Source: Candidatus Kapaibacterium sp.
GTDB lineage: Bacteria > Bacteroidota > Ignavibacteria > Palsa-1295
DNA: 43,745 nucleotides
Assembly: GCA_017882165.1 (NCBI GenBank)
Contig: JADGPZ010000007.1
Span: forward strand, 1-43,745
Reading direction: 5' to 3'
Notes under the pieces: generated by a model
Told to the model about the DNA's origin: nothing
Database searches by the model: none
What the model saw: the letters and a program-made list of their open reading frames with translations, nothing else
Shown: piece after piece, positions 23,597-31,689 of the stretch
Layout of the letters: each line of letters opens with the position of its first letter
Position numbering within the stretch: the first letter of the stretch is position 1
Position numbers and translations under genes: made by a program

Positions 23597-24949
23597 TTAC
23601 TCAATCCCATACATTCGAAGCTTCCGGTAGAGCGTTGTCGTTGCGATATTAAGCTGCTTCGCGGTCTGGAGTTTATTGCCGCCGTTACGCTGGAGAACTC
23701 CGATAATATACTCGCGCTCCATTTCATCGAGCGGAGCGGTGTCTCGGGTCACACTTGCGGGATGGGACTTTGCAGCGCGGGTAAACAACTCTTCGGGCAA
23801 ATGTTCGAGATCGATTACATCGCCATCGGCAAAAATGAGTGCGCGCTCGATCACGTTCTTCAACTCACGGACGTTTCCGGGCCAATCGTATGCGGTCAGA
23901 GCTTCGAGCGCGTGCGGCGCAATATTTCGGACTTTGCTGCCGATCTTTTGCGTCAGTTCGTGCAGGAGCGCGTTCGCGAGCGCGGGAATATCTTCCTTCC
24001 GCTCGCGCAGCGGCGGAAGATGGATCGACAACACCTTGAGCCGGTAATAGAGGTCTTCTCGGAATTCGTGATTTCGAATGGCCTCCGCAAGATCGCGATT
24101 CGTCGCCGCAATGACTCGTACATTGACTAATCGCGTCTTGGCGCTGCCAACGGGAACAATCTCTCCCTTTTCCAAGAAGCGCAATACCTTCACCTGCGTC
24201 TCAGGAGACATTTCGCCGACTTCATCGAGGAACACGGTCCCCCGATCGGCGGATTCCAGGAGCCCGCGCTTGTCTCGATCGGCGCCGGTAAACGCGCCTC
24301 GTACATAGCCGAACAACTCGCTCTCCTGCAAGTCACGGGGAATTGCACCGCAATTGATCGCTACGAATGGCCCGTTTCTCCGCTCGCTATTCTGATGGAG
24401 CGTTTCGGCAACTAATTCTTTGCCGGTCCCCGACTCACCGGTGATCAGCACACGGGAATCGGTTGGCGCCACACGCCGCAACACCTGTTGCAATTGCACG
24501 ATAGCGGGACTGTTACCGACAATCCTGTGATACTGGTGTCCATCCCCAGCTTGCTTCCGGAGCCGCTCGATCTCGCGTTTGAGCGCCCGCTTTTCAAGCG
24601 CCTTCTCGACGACCAGCATGATCTCCTTGTAGTCTGTATCTTTTGTCAGATAGTCTGCCGCGCCGAGCTTCATGGCCGTGACCGCGTTCTCAAGTTCTGC
24701 GTGGCCCGTGAGGACGACAACCTCCGTCTCGGGTGCGAGCCGTCTGGACTCCCGGAGCATATCGAGACCGCTCTCCGCACCCATCCGCATGTCGGTGATG
24801 ACGAGATCGAATCCGCCGTTTGAGGAGAGCACAGTAACCGCTTCGCGAACATTAGAAGCGAATCGGACCTCATGGCCATAGTGTTCGAGAATCGTTCGAT
24901 AATTCTCGCGGGCCGAGAGTTCGTCGTCAACGAATAAGATGGATGCCAT
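23597..24949 (-). CDS. NtrC-family sigma54-dependent response regulator
   Basis: Residues 1-120 form a receiver with phosphoacceptor Asp53 (LVITDMRMG) and Lys at LTKD. The AAA+ domain has Walker A GESGTGKE (171-178) and the sigma54-contact loop GAFTGAD (218-224), and the C-terminus is a Fis-type HTH (EREYIIGVLQRNGGNKLQTAKQL...TTLYRKLRMYGI). It activates sigma54 promoters when phosphorylated. It heads the kdp gene set, so it replaces the OmpR-type KdpE usual elsewhere. No convincing sigma54 promoter was found in the gap that follows it (23421-23596). Confidence 0.92.
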   Translation of the reverse strand: MASILFVDDELSARENYRTILEHYGHEVRFASNVREAVTVLSSNGGFDLVITDMRMGAESGLDMLRESRRLAPETEVVVLTGHAELENAVTAMKLGAADYLTKDTDYKEIMLVVEKALEKRALKREIERLRKQAGDGHQYHRIVGNSPAIVQLQQVLRRVAPTDSRVLITGESGTGKELVAETLHQNSERRNGPFVAINCGAIPRDLQESELFGYVRGAFTGADRDKRGLLESADRGTVFLDEVGEMSPETQVKVLRFLEKGEIVPVGSAKTRLVNVRVIAATNRDLAEAIRNHEFREDLYYRLKVLSIHLPPLRERKEDIPALANALLHELTQKIGSKVRNIAPHALEALTAYDWPGNVRELKNVIERALIFADGDVIDLEHLPEELFTRAAKSHPASVTRDTAPLDEMEREYIIGVLQRNGGNKLQTAKQLNIATTTLYRKLRMYGIE

Positions 24950-24973
24950 GCACTAAGTGAAGCGGAAAATCGG

Positions 24974-24992
24974 GCCAGCGTCCACGCTTGGC
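24974..24992 (+). repeat. 19-bp palindromic repeat, copy 5 (one mismatch)
   Basis: GCCAGCGTCCACGCTTGGC differs from the other copies at one base of the loop. It is intergenic, between the response regulator start and the ammonium transporter stop. Confidence 0.7.
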
Positions 24993-25010
24993 CTCACGTC
25001 ATGTTTTTCA

Positions 25011-26249
25011 TTAGATCGAGTCCTCCAAGTATGCTGACTCTCCGTGTAACGCGACATCGAGTCCCGTAATTTCATCTCCCTCTTCGACACGGACGGGCGT
25101 GATGAGATTGATGAGCTTCAGCATGATATACGTAAAGCCGAACGCCCAAACGGAAGAGAAGAGGATTGCGACCACTTGTTTACCGAAGAAATGCGTGTTT
25201 CCGAACAAGAGGCCATTGGTGCCAACCGCCGGGTTGAATGCTGAGTCTGCAAAGACCCCGAGCAGCACAATCCCGAGCGCGCCACCAACGCCGTGGACGC
25301 CCCAGACATCAAGCGCATCGTCCCACTTGAGTTTGTTTTTGAGCATGACGGCCATGAAGCAGACAAGCCCAGCGATGATGCCGATCATAACTGCGGCAGT
25401 GGGGGAGACGTAACCTGCCGCCGGAGTGATCGTCGCGAGTCCTGCGACGGCGCCGGTAAGCAGTCCGAGAAATTTTGGCTTGCGCGTTGTCATCCATTCC
25501 ACAATCATCCAGGTAATCGCAGCGAATGAAGCAGCGATGTCCGTATTCAGAAATGCGCTGGCCGTTACTGCATCGACTCGAAATTCGCTGCCGGCGTTGA
25601 AGCCGTACCATCCAAACCACAGGAGTCCCGTGCCGAGCGCGACGAGCGGGATCGAGTGCGGTCCTGCATCTTTGGAGCGCCGCTTGCCGACGATGAGCAC
25701 CGAGGCCAGCGCTGCCATGCCGGCGATATTATGCACGACGATGCCGCCTGCGAAATCGAGCACGCCCCATTGCGCCAGGAATCCACCGCCCCAAATCATG
25801 TGGACGAAGGGGAAGTAGACGAACACCAGCCAGCCGGTAAGGAATAGCATGTAAGCCTTGAACGTCACACGATTCGCGAAGGCGCCGGTGATAAGTGCTG
25901 GCGTGATGATCGCGAACATCATCTGATAGGCGATGAAGACGATCATCGGGATCGTCGGATTGATCGGCGAGGGACTCATCAGGTCCACTCCATTGAGGAA
26001 TGCCTTATCAAGATTGCCGATCACGCCGCCGACATCCCCGCTAAAGCAGAGCGAGTAGCCGAACGCGTACCACAGCACCGTCGTCCAGCCCATGCTAACG
26101 AACGACTGGATCATGATCGCAAGCACATTCTTGCGTCCGACGAGGCCGCCGTAGAAGAAGGCAAGCCCTGGTGTCATCAGCATGACGAGGCTCGTACACA
26201 GCAGCATAAAACCGGTATTACCGGTATCGATCGTCATCGCAGGATGCAT
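25011..26249 (-). CDS. amt: Ammonium transporter Amt
   Basis: A 412-residue membrane protein with about eleven helices. Family marks include MTPGLAFFYGGLVGRKNVL, the aromatic gate and twin-His pore residues in VVHNIAGMAALASV and DVWGVHGVGGALGIVLLG, and WFGWYGFNAGS. It takes up ammonium/ammonia and often responds to PII. No glnB gene is present next to it. A clear ribosome site (TTAGGAGAC) precedes the ATG. It follows in the same direction as the NtrC-like regulator, but lies upstream of it and is likely transcribed separately. Confidence 0.95.
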   Translation of the reverse strand: MHPAMTIDTGNTGFMLLCTSLVMLMTPGLAFFYGGLVGRKNVLAIMIQSFVSMGWTTVLWYAFGYSLCFSGDVGGVIGNLDKAFLNGVDLMSPSPINPTIPMIVFIAYQMMFAIITPALITGAFANRVTFKAYMLFLTGWLVFVYFPFVHMIWGGGFLAQWGVLDFAGGIVVHNIAGMAALASVLIVGKRRSKDAGPHSIPLVALGTGLLWFGWYGFNAGSEFRVDAVTASAFLNTDIAASFAAITWMIVEWMTTRKPKFLGLLTGAVAGLATITPAAGYVSPTAAVMIGIIAGLVCFMAVMLKNKLKWDDALDVWGVHGVGGALGIVLLGVFADSAFNPAVGTNGLLFGNTHFFGKQVVAILFSSVWAFGFTYIMLKLINLITPVRVEEGDEITGLDVALHGESAYLEDSI

Positions 26250-26360
26250 GTTTGTCTCCTAATCAGGTTAGTTGTGGGGAAAGTACGGTTACAAAAATAG
26301 CACATTTGCCAGCCCTCCGCCTTTCTTCCACGCCATGAGTAGTTCTCAGTCGGTCGCAGA

Positions 26361-26609
26361 TACGTTTGTGCTTCATGAACTATTGCGATTCCAAGCTGCA
26401 TTCGAGGATTCAGCAAGACAGCGCAAATCCTTTTGATGTTCGATTTTTGTTCGGAGTTCATGAACGCGCTGCGCTGAGACAAGCCTTGCAAGCGGACAAT
26501 TGGTGCTCATAGTTAGCGTTGCAACTTACATCACGCGATCCCCGAATGCAAGAGCTTTCCAAAAATTCTCGGATTTTTTTCGTAAGTTGTGCTTCAGGTG
26601 ATAGGCACC
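26361..26609. repeat. Dispersed repeats matching the 6.0-6.2 kb gap
   Basis: 26361-26381 is a 21-base exact inverted match to 6162-6182. 26587-26609 matches 6012-6034 at 21 of 23 bases. They sit in the 700-bp gap between amt and the ATPase gene (26250-26951), which has no supported gene apart from a doubtful 33-codon plus-strand frame at 26336-26437. Confidence 0.55.
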
Positions 26610-26627
26610 TGTTCGAGCTGCCGCACT

Positions 26628-26748
26628 GTCATCCCCGCGAAAGCGGGGATCCAGACCCGAGGCAGCATGAACCTGGATTCCCGCTTTCGCGGGAATGACA
26701 TCACCAACCGTCATTGCGAGAAGTGCGAAGCACGACGAAGCAATCCCC
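26628..26748. repeat. Inverted repeat pair plus a second dispersed repeat
   Basis: 26628-26654 (GTCATCCCCGCGAAAGCGGG core) and 26673-26699 (CCCGCTTTCGCGGGAATGAC core) are inverted copies able to form a long stem. 26709-26748 is a sequence of the CGTCATTGCGAG...AAGCAATCCCC type. Both kinds are widespread short intergenic repeats in many bacterial genomes. They mark a junction before the accessory ATPase gene. Confidence 0.75.
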
Positions 26749-26951
26749 ACCACGAAGTCCCGCCCGCACGAAATCACAAACCGCGAAAGCCGCTTCCACG
26801 GGAATGCCCCCGCGCACCCCGCTGTTGCCTTCCCGTTCTAAAAGCCCTCGACTCCCGAGCGCGAGTTCGCATCTGCGAACCCCTCCACTCCCAGCCGATG
26901 AGGGGACGGAGTAGCGAAGTGCGATCATGACGAACCTAGGAGGAGTGAATA

Positions 26952-29702
26952 ATGGCTGCTATTGACGATGTCATCGCTTGGGCCAACACCATACCCGCTT
27001 GGCAAGGTGACGCGGTGCGCAGGTTATTACGAGCTGGCGACATAGAACTCAGCGTTCAGGACTACTCGGAGGTATTATCACTCGCCAAGTCGGAACTAGG
27101 ACTCGCCCCTTTACCGGCAGGCCTAAGTGCGATTCCACCAGCCTCCGGAATGTTCTCTGGCGCACCAGCGGCAAGAACCGCCTTGAAGCTGATTTCGATC
27201 TCCGATATCCATAATGTGAATATTCTCGAATCGGGCCAGACCCTACCGTTTGCGGAGAATGGAATCACTGTAATTTACGGCGATAATGGAGCTGGTAAGT
27301 CTGGATATTCACGGATTCTGAAGCTAGCCTGTCAGGCACGCGATAAGGATGAGCGCATCATTCCTAATGTTTTCGCACCCGTAACCGGATCTGCGAATGC
27401 TCTCCTGGAAGTCAAGGAAGGGAACGCTTCTCGAACGATTCGATGGACCCAAGGCACCGACCCTGATCCTATATTAACCAACATTAGTGTATTTGATGGC
27501 CGATGTTCGCGAGTTATTACGGATGAGCAGAATGAAATAACCTATTTGCCGTATGGATGTGACGTGTTTCCGAAATTGGCAAAGCTCGTTACTAAAGTTA
27601 AGATAGATATTGAGTCTGGAGTCGTAACTTCTCCCACAGTCCAAGATAATGCCGTTCTTGAGGGTACGCCATCAGCGGCATTTCTTAGAGCACTATCAGC
27701 ATCTACTACTGACCAAGACATTGATGCAGCTACGACCTGGACGTTAATCGACGAGCAACTGTTGGCTGAGAAGCTAGAGTTGGCGCGTACTTCAGAACCC
27801 AAAAACGCGCTTGAAGAAGTCAAGCAACTCGAACAATTCGGAAAGCGCGTGAGCGGTGCTGTTAGCAATGCGACCGACCTGTTCGCAGCGTGTTCGCTAC
27901 TCACAAACAATGCGGTTGATTCGGTAATAAACGAATTACAATCCGCAAAGGAAGCGCGCTCAGTCGCTGCATCAATGAGGCAATCGACGGACCCGCTTCC
28001 CGGGGTCGCCTCCACCAACCAATGGGAAATACTTTACCAAGCTGCGAAAAAGTATTCTGAAGAAGTGGCTTATCTAGGCGATACGTTTCCTAAAATCCCA
28101 GATGCCCTTTGTGTGCTTTGTCAACAGCCACTCAGTGTAGCTGCATCCGATCGATTTGCCCGCTTCAAAATCTACATGGAGGATACGACGAGCACAGTCC
28201 TCGCGGCTAAGCGTGCAGCGCTACGCTCCATGCATTCAAAGGTTGAAAGTCTTGGTTGTTATGCTGGAGCAGTATCGTTCGAGGCTTTCTGCGATCAGGT
28301 GGCAACCTATGATGCAAACGCGGGAGAGTCTATACGCTCCTTCCACGCCGCGATTGCTTTGCGTAAGACTGCGATGCTTGGGATGCTCGACGAAAGTGGA
28401 AACTCACTTGATAGTTCATCGATGCCTCCCTGGCCTCATTCTCCCGCCACCTCCCTTGAAGGAGTTGTAAATACTATCGCTCAAAAAGCCGCAACTATTA
28501 CGAAAGCAGCAAAGCCTGAAGAATATCAGAAGCTCCTCACATTGGTCTCCCATCTTAACTCACGGAAGGCATTGAGCTTAAGAAAAGCCGATGTTGTAAA
28601 ATATGTAAATAGAATGAAGCATGATTTAGCAATCAGTCATGCGATCACCACGATTGGAACCACAAGGGACATCACCAGACATGGAACAGCTCTTATCAAA
28701 AATCACCTCACTCCTGAACTTGCGAATGCTCTCAAAGATGAATTGGATAGGCTGGGAGCATCTAAACTGCCAATATCGGTAAAGCCGACGGGCGGAAGTG
28801 GTGAGACCACCCATAAAATGCTTTTAGTCGATGCAACGGTCAGCGCATTGACGTCTCAGGTGCTTAGCGAAGGTGAAGCTCGAGTGATCGGTATTGCTGG
28901 GTTTTTGGCAGAACTTCAGCTTGCTCCGAATGGGAATGCAATTGTCTTAGACGACCCAGTTTCATCATTAGATCACAACTTCGTTGTCAAGATTGCTTCT
29001 CGCCTCGCAACCGAAGCGCTTGCGCGGCAGGTCATCATTTTTACCCACAATATTTCGTTCCTAACGGAGTTAGAGGACGCGTGCAAGAATCTCGCTTTGG
29101 AAGGTACGTCTGCGGAATTTGCGGTCCATACTCTTCGGAGTGATAACAGAACCTCCGGCATTTCAACAAACGGTGCTCCCTGGTATAACCTAAGTGTAAA
29201 GGGTAGAGCACACTATCTAGACCAATGCGTGAATGAGATCAAGCCACTGTATCTCGTCGACAGCCCAAAATACAACAAGGAAGCCGCACACATTTACGGA
29301 TTGCTCCGAGAGTCATGGGAAGCTTGCATTGAAGTTGATCTATTCTATAGCGTGGTGTGCCGCTATCGGAACAGCATTCAGATATCCAAGCTGGACGAGG
29401 TCGCGATTGAAGACAGTGATGTTCATTGTTTCGAGCGCAACTATTCTAACGCGAGCAGATGGATGACAGGACATGACAAAGCTCTAAAGACGAATTATCC
29501 AAGTCCTCAGGACATCTTGAGCGACATTAATGCATTACGCGAATTCTCGGCCTCAATTCGGAAACGCTATGATAAGACAAAGAAGGAACGTAAGAGTAAG
29601 CTCGCACCACAAACAGTAGCAGTTGGCATTCCAACGGTGGCTGATAATCCCGCAACAGTCCAAAGTCTGCCCCAAGCACGCGCCGGCACACGGCACGCGT
29701 GA
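26952..29702 (+). CDS. Rad50/RloC-like ABC ATPase with zinc-hook motif and possible anticodon-nuclease C-terminus
   Basis: A 916-residue protein with Walker A GDNGAGKS (110-117), a long helical middle with a CVLC zinc-hook motif (Cys387, Cys390), an ABC signature LSEGE (638-642), Walker B AIVLDDPVSSLDHN (663-676) and the switch His699 (FTHN). This is the layout of Rad50-like and AAA_13-type ATPases such as PrrC and RloC. The C-terminal part carries LRESWE (R786-x3-E790) and a later His841 (MTGHDK), which fits the Arg-x3-Glu...His triad known for PrrC/RloC tRNA anticodon nucleases. That match is by eye and the function is a hypothesis. A strong ribosome site (AGGAGG) precedes the start. It stands alone between repeats, is A+T-richer than its neighbours, and looks acquired. 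Confidence 0.75.
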   Translation: MAAIDDVIAWANTIPAWQGDAVRRLLRAGDIELSVQDYSEVLSLAKSELGLAPLPAGLSAIPPASGMFSGAPAARTALKLISISDIHNVNILESGQTLPFAENGITVIYGDNGAGKSGYSRILKLACQARDKDERIIPNVFAPVTGSANALLEVKEGNASRTIRWTQGTDPDPILTNISVFDGRCSRVITDEQNEITYLPYGCDVFPKLAKLVTKVKIDIESGVVTSPTVQDNAVLEGTPSAAFLRALSASTTDQDIDAATTWTLIDEQLLAEKLELARTSEPKNALEEVKQLEQFGKRVSGAVSNATDLFAACSLLTNNAVDSVINELQSAKEARSVAASMRQSTDPLPGVASTNQWEILYQAAKKYSEEVAYLGDTFPKIPDALCVLCQQPLSVAASDRFARFKIYMEDTTSTVLAAKRAALRSMHSKVESLGCYAGAVSFEAFCDQVATYDANAGESIRSFHAAIALRKTAMLGMLDESGNSLDSSSMPPWPHSPATSLEGVVNTIAQKAATITKAAKPEEYQKLLTLVSHLNSRKALSLRKADVVKYVNRMKHDLAISHAITTIGTTRDITRHGTALIKNHLTPELANALKDELDRLGASKLPISVKPTGGSGETTHKMLLVDATVSALTSQVLSEGEARVIGIAGFLAELQLAPNGNAIVLDDPVSSLDHNFVVKIASRLATEALARQVIIFTHNISFLTELEDACKNLALEGTSAEFAVHTLRSDNRTSGISTNGAPWYNLSVKGRAHYLDQCVNEIKPLYLVDSPKYNKEAAHIYGLLRESWEACIEVDLFYSVVCRYRNSIQISKLDEVAIEDSDVHCFERNYSNASRWMTGHDKALKTNYPSPQDILSDINALREFSASIRKRYDKTKKERKSKLAPQTVAVGIPTVADNPATVQSLPQARAGTRHA

Positions 29703-29900
29703 TTGAGTGCAGGCAAGTCCTCCACGGCGTGCAGGCTCTGCGCGGCCGCTGAGCGGGTGCGCTGCGCGGGCGGACTTATCTCGCTTGATCCACGTTGAAG
29801 CTACCCAACGTGAAGGATATGGTTGCCAAGCAGTGTAAATTGCAGCAAACCCCTAATCCTAAACGGCTGTAGTCTTGTCGATATCTTAAACACTACCGTG

Positions 29901-30302
29901 ATGAGTCCCAACACCGGAATGACGATGAACGCAAAACTCTCGACCTTGTGGCTCTTTGCCATGCTCAATTATACCTACGGCGATGTTGTAACCTTGATGG
30001 ACCCTGTTAAACACGGGTCGATGCAATTGACCGAAGGTTTCCTGCTCGGCGCTTCCATCTTCATGGAGATTCCGATCGCGATGTTTCTGCTCTCTCGGAT
30101 ATTGAAGTATCGGGCAAGTCGCATGGCGAACATCATCGCCGGCACCATCATGACTGTCGCCCTGACCATGACGCTATTCGTTGCCGTGCCAACGATGTAT
30201 TATGTATTCTTCTCGGTCATAGAAATTGCCAGTACAGCTCTCATCGTCTGGTACGCTTGGAAGTGGCGCGAAGTAGAAGTGGTGCCGCTGGCAACGGCTT
30301 AG
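29901..30302 (+). CDS. DUF6326-family membrane protein
   Basis: From the ATG at 29901 (or 29919) it has four membrane helices. Conserved blocks are LSTLWLFAMLNYTYGDVVTLMDP, MQLTEGFLLGASIFMEIPIAMFLLSRILKYRASRMANIIAG and MYYVFFSVIEIASTALIVWYAWKW, matching the small DUF6326 membrane family of unknown function. The frame is open further upstream, but those residues are not membrane-like. The gap before it (29703-29900) shows a G+C-rich stretch at 29703-29770 and no gene. It is not obviously tied to its neighbours. Confidence 0.75.
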   Translation: MSPNTGMTMNAKLSTLWLFAMLNYTYGDVVTLMDPVKHGSMQLTEGFLLGASIFMEIPIAMFLLSRILKYRASRMANIIAGTIMTVALTMTLFVAVPTMYYVFFSVIEIASTALIVWYAWKWREVEVVPLATA

Positions 30303-30373
30303 ACCAAAGGCCCGTGGGCGGGCGTCCCAGAGTTCCGCTCCGCATCGTGGGCGATGCACTCCACCCTGTGCTA

Positions 30374-30431
30374 TTGACCGCACACATCAAATGTTGATGT
30401 GTGCCGGGAAGGGCCTCCTTCCCGGCGGCGG
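30374..30431 (+). repeat. Hairpin repeat on the left of the toxin-antitoxin pair
   Basis: Contains a perfect 11-bp stem (GCACACATCAA / TTGATGTGTGC, loop ATG, 30380-30404), then a second stem (GGGAAGG-GCCT-CCTTCCC), then CTTCCCGGCGGCGG. The same order of TTGACCGCACACAT, TGTTGATGTGTGCC and CTTCCCGGCGGCGG recurs at 31023-31094 on the other side of the gene pair. Confidence 0.75.
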
Positions 30432-30469
30432 GTGGAAACGTTGCTGCGGCGGTACTGTTGTGAGTTATT

Positions 30470-30703
30470 ATGGAACAGCAGCTAATTCTGAGCGATCCGG
30501 AAATTATGGGTGGCACTCCGGTCTTCCGTGGTACGCGCGTGCCGGTGAAGAACCTCTTCGATTATCTGGAGACGGGCGAAACGATCGAGGCGTTTCTCCA
30601 TTCCTTCCCGTCAGTCTCGCGCGATCAGGTCATGTCTGCGCTGGAGCTTTCCGCGCAATTACTCACTCATTCCAACGCCTCGCTCGATGAAGTTGCTGCT
30701 TGA
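30470..30703 (+). CDS. DUF433 antitoxin-like protein
   Basis: 77 residues starting MEQQLILSDPEIMGGTPVFRGTRVPVKNLFDYLE. The 'DPxIxGGxPVFRGTRVPV' block is diagnostic of DUF433, a winged-helix-like antitoxin family usually paired with PIN-like toxins. The C-terminal part (HSFPSVSRDQVMSALELSAQ) is the usual dimer helix. It overlaps the toxin gene by 17 bases, so the two are coupled. It should neutralise the toxin and repress its own promoter, which would lie in the flanking hairpin region. Confidence 0.9.
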   Translation: MEQQLILSDPEIMGGTPVFRGTRVPVKNLFDYLETGETIEAFLHSFPSVSRDQVMSALELSAQLLTHSNASLDEVAA

Positions 30704-31004
30704 TGAGTGTGTCCCGGAGGACCTGAAGGATTTCATCGCCGGTCACGAGGTCGCGACCACAGGCGAAATGGGCTGGAAAGGAATCAAGAACGGAGACCTG
30801 ATGCTCCGGGCGGTCACGGCAGGATTCGATGTGTTCGTGACTTCGGATAAGAATATCCGTCATCAGCAAAACATCGGCAAGTATCAGATTGCTGTTGTTG
30901 TCTTCGATGTCCTCCGAAACACATTGCCGGAATTGCGCCGGAAACTTCCCAAATTGTATGAGCTTCTCCCCACTGTGGAGAAAGCGAAGCTTTATCTCTG
31001 CTAA
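30687..31004 (+). CDS. DUF5615 PIN-like toxin
   Basis: 105 residues with the N-terminal MKLLLDECVPEDLKDFI and a later VFVTSDKNIRHQQNIG, the acidic and TSDK blocks of the DUF5615 PIN-like nuclease family. The pair DUF433-DUF5615 is a recognised type II toxin-antitoxin arrangement; the toxin is expected to cut RNA. The start overlaps the antitoxin end. Confidence 0.88.
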   Translation: MKLLLDECVPEDLKDFIAGHEVATTGEMGWKGIKNGDLMLRAVTAGFDVFVTSDKNIRHQQNIGKYQIAVVVFDVLRNTLPELRRKLPKLYELLPTVEKAKLYLC

Positions 31005-31022
31005 CTATTTCCCTTACACTGC

Positions 31023-31094
31023 TTGACCGCACACATTGACTGTTGATGTGTGCCAAACCATGACCCATCCTGGGCGCGTGCTTCCCGGCGGCGG
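31023..31094 (+). repeat. Hairpin repeat on the right of the toxin-antitoxin pair
   Basis: Shares its start (TTGACCGCACACAT), centre (TGTTGATGTGTGCC) and end (CTTCCCGGCGGCGG) with 30374-30431, in the same orientation, but with a longer and unrelated middle. The two copies bracket the whole toxin-antitoxin pair. Confidence 0.7.
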
Positions 31095-31133
31095 ATGCCA
31101 CTGATCGCTGTGTGCTTCACTCTTTAAAAAGAA

Positions 31134-31159
31134 AAGAGGCCGCGATTCTGCGGCCTCTT
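31134..31159 (-). terminator. Rho-independent terminator, probably for the RRM gene
   Basis: Arms AAGAGGCCGC and GCGGCCTCTT with a six-base loop, followed on the minus strand by TTTTCTTTTT. It lies 69 bases beyond the stop of the RRM gene. The stem could also stop plus-strand transcripts from the toxin gene. Confidence 0.8.
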
Positions 31160-31227
31160 CTTAAAGCACAAAGCTTATTTGGCTTGACAGACCACGCAGT
31201 CTGCGCGTCTGTTCTTAGCGCGTGGGA

Positions 31228-31617
31228 TTACCAGCGCTTGCCGCCGCCGCCGCCGCTACCGCCGCTGCTACCGCCGCGACCACCGCCGCCGCCATAACCA
31301 CCGCCGCTGCCGCCACGGCTTCCGCCGCCACCGCCGCCACGGTAACCACCGCCGCCGCCACCGGAACGCTGTTCCATCGGGCGAGCTTCGTTCACCGTGA
31401 TCGTGCGACCACCGAGATCGGCTTCATTGAGTTCAGCGATCGCCTTCTTGGCAGCCGCGTCATCGTTCATTTCGACAAAACCGAAGCCTTTGCTGCGTCC
31501 GGTATCGCGATCCATGATGACTCTCGCGCTGGCAATTTCGCCGTAGCTCGAGAAGATTTGGGTAAGCTGGTCGTCATCCGTCTGATACGGAAGGCCACCG
31601 ACATAGATTTTCGTCAT
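31228..31617 (-). CDS. Glycine-rich RNA-binding protein with one RRM
   Basis: Residues 1-80 form a single RNA-recognition motif with RNP2 IYVGGL (4-9) and RNP1 KGFGFVEM (43-50), and residues 84-129 are a Gly/Arg/Ser tail ending GGKRW. Bacterial proteins of this kind bind single-stranded RNA and are often cold-induced. The tail DNA is a GCC/CCG-type low-complexity run (31230-31360), a region prone to length change. The upstream 400 bp has no supported gene and could be a long leader. Confidence 0.9.
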   Translation of the reverse strand: MTKIYVGGLPYQTDDDQLTQIFSSYGEIASARVIMDRDTGRSKGFGFVEMNDDAAAKKAIAELNEADLGGRTITVNEARPMEQRSGGGGGGYRGGGGGGSRGGSGGGYGGGGGRGGSSGGSGGGGGKRW

Positions 31618-31658
31618 TGTTTCTATTGGTCAGAATCCAGTGAATGATGTGCGATCAT

Positions 31659-31689
31659 GCCGAGCGTCGGCGCGTGCCGGGTCGCTGGC
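31659..31689. repeat. Diverged long-loop copy of the palindromic repeat
   Basis: The arms GCC(G)AGCG and CGCTGGC are those of the 19-bp repeat, but the loop is 16 bases instead of 4. It sits about 40 bp upstream of the RRM start. The rest of 31618-32028 holds no gene I can support; a minus-strand frame at 31623-31946 has no protein-like features. Confidence 0.4.

Noticed and set aside
26336-26437. 33-codon plus-strand frame starting MSSSQSVADTFVLHELL
   Set aside because: Very short, includes a dispersed repeat, and no similar peptide is present at the second copy.
26526-26777. Minus-strand frame over the amt/ATPase gap
   Set aside because: Made largely of the inverted intergenic repeats at 26628-26748.
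30374-31094. Integron-type attC sites around the toxin-antitoxin pair
   Set aside because: No GTTRRRY/RYYYAAC core sites were found; the structure fits REP-like hairpins better.
31230-31360. GCC-type microsatellite considered as a stand-alone repeat element
   Set aside because: Explained by the glycine-rich tail of the RRM protein.
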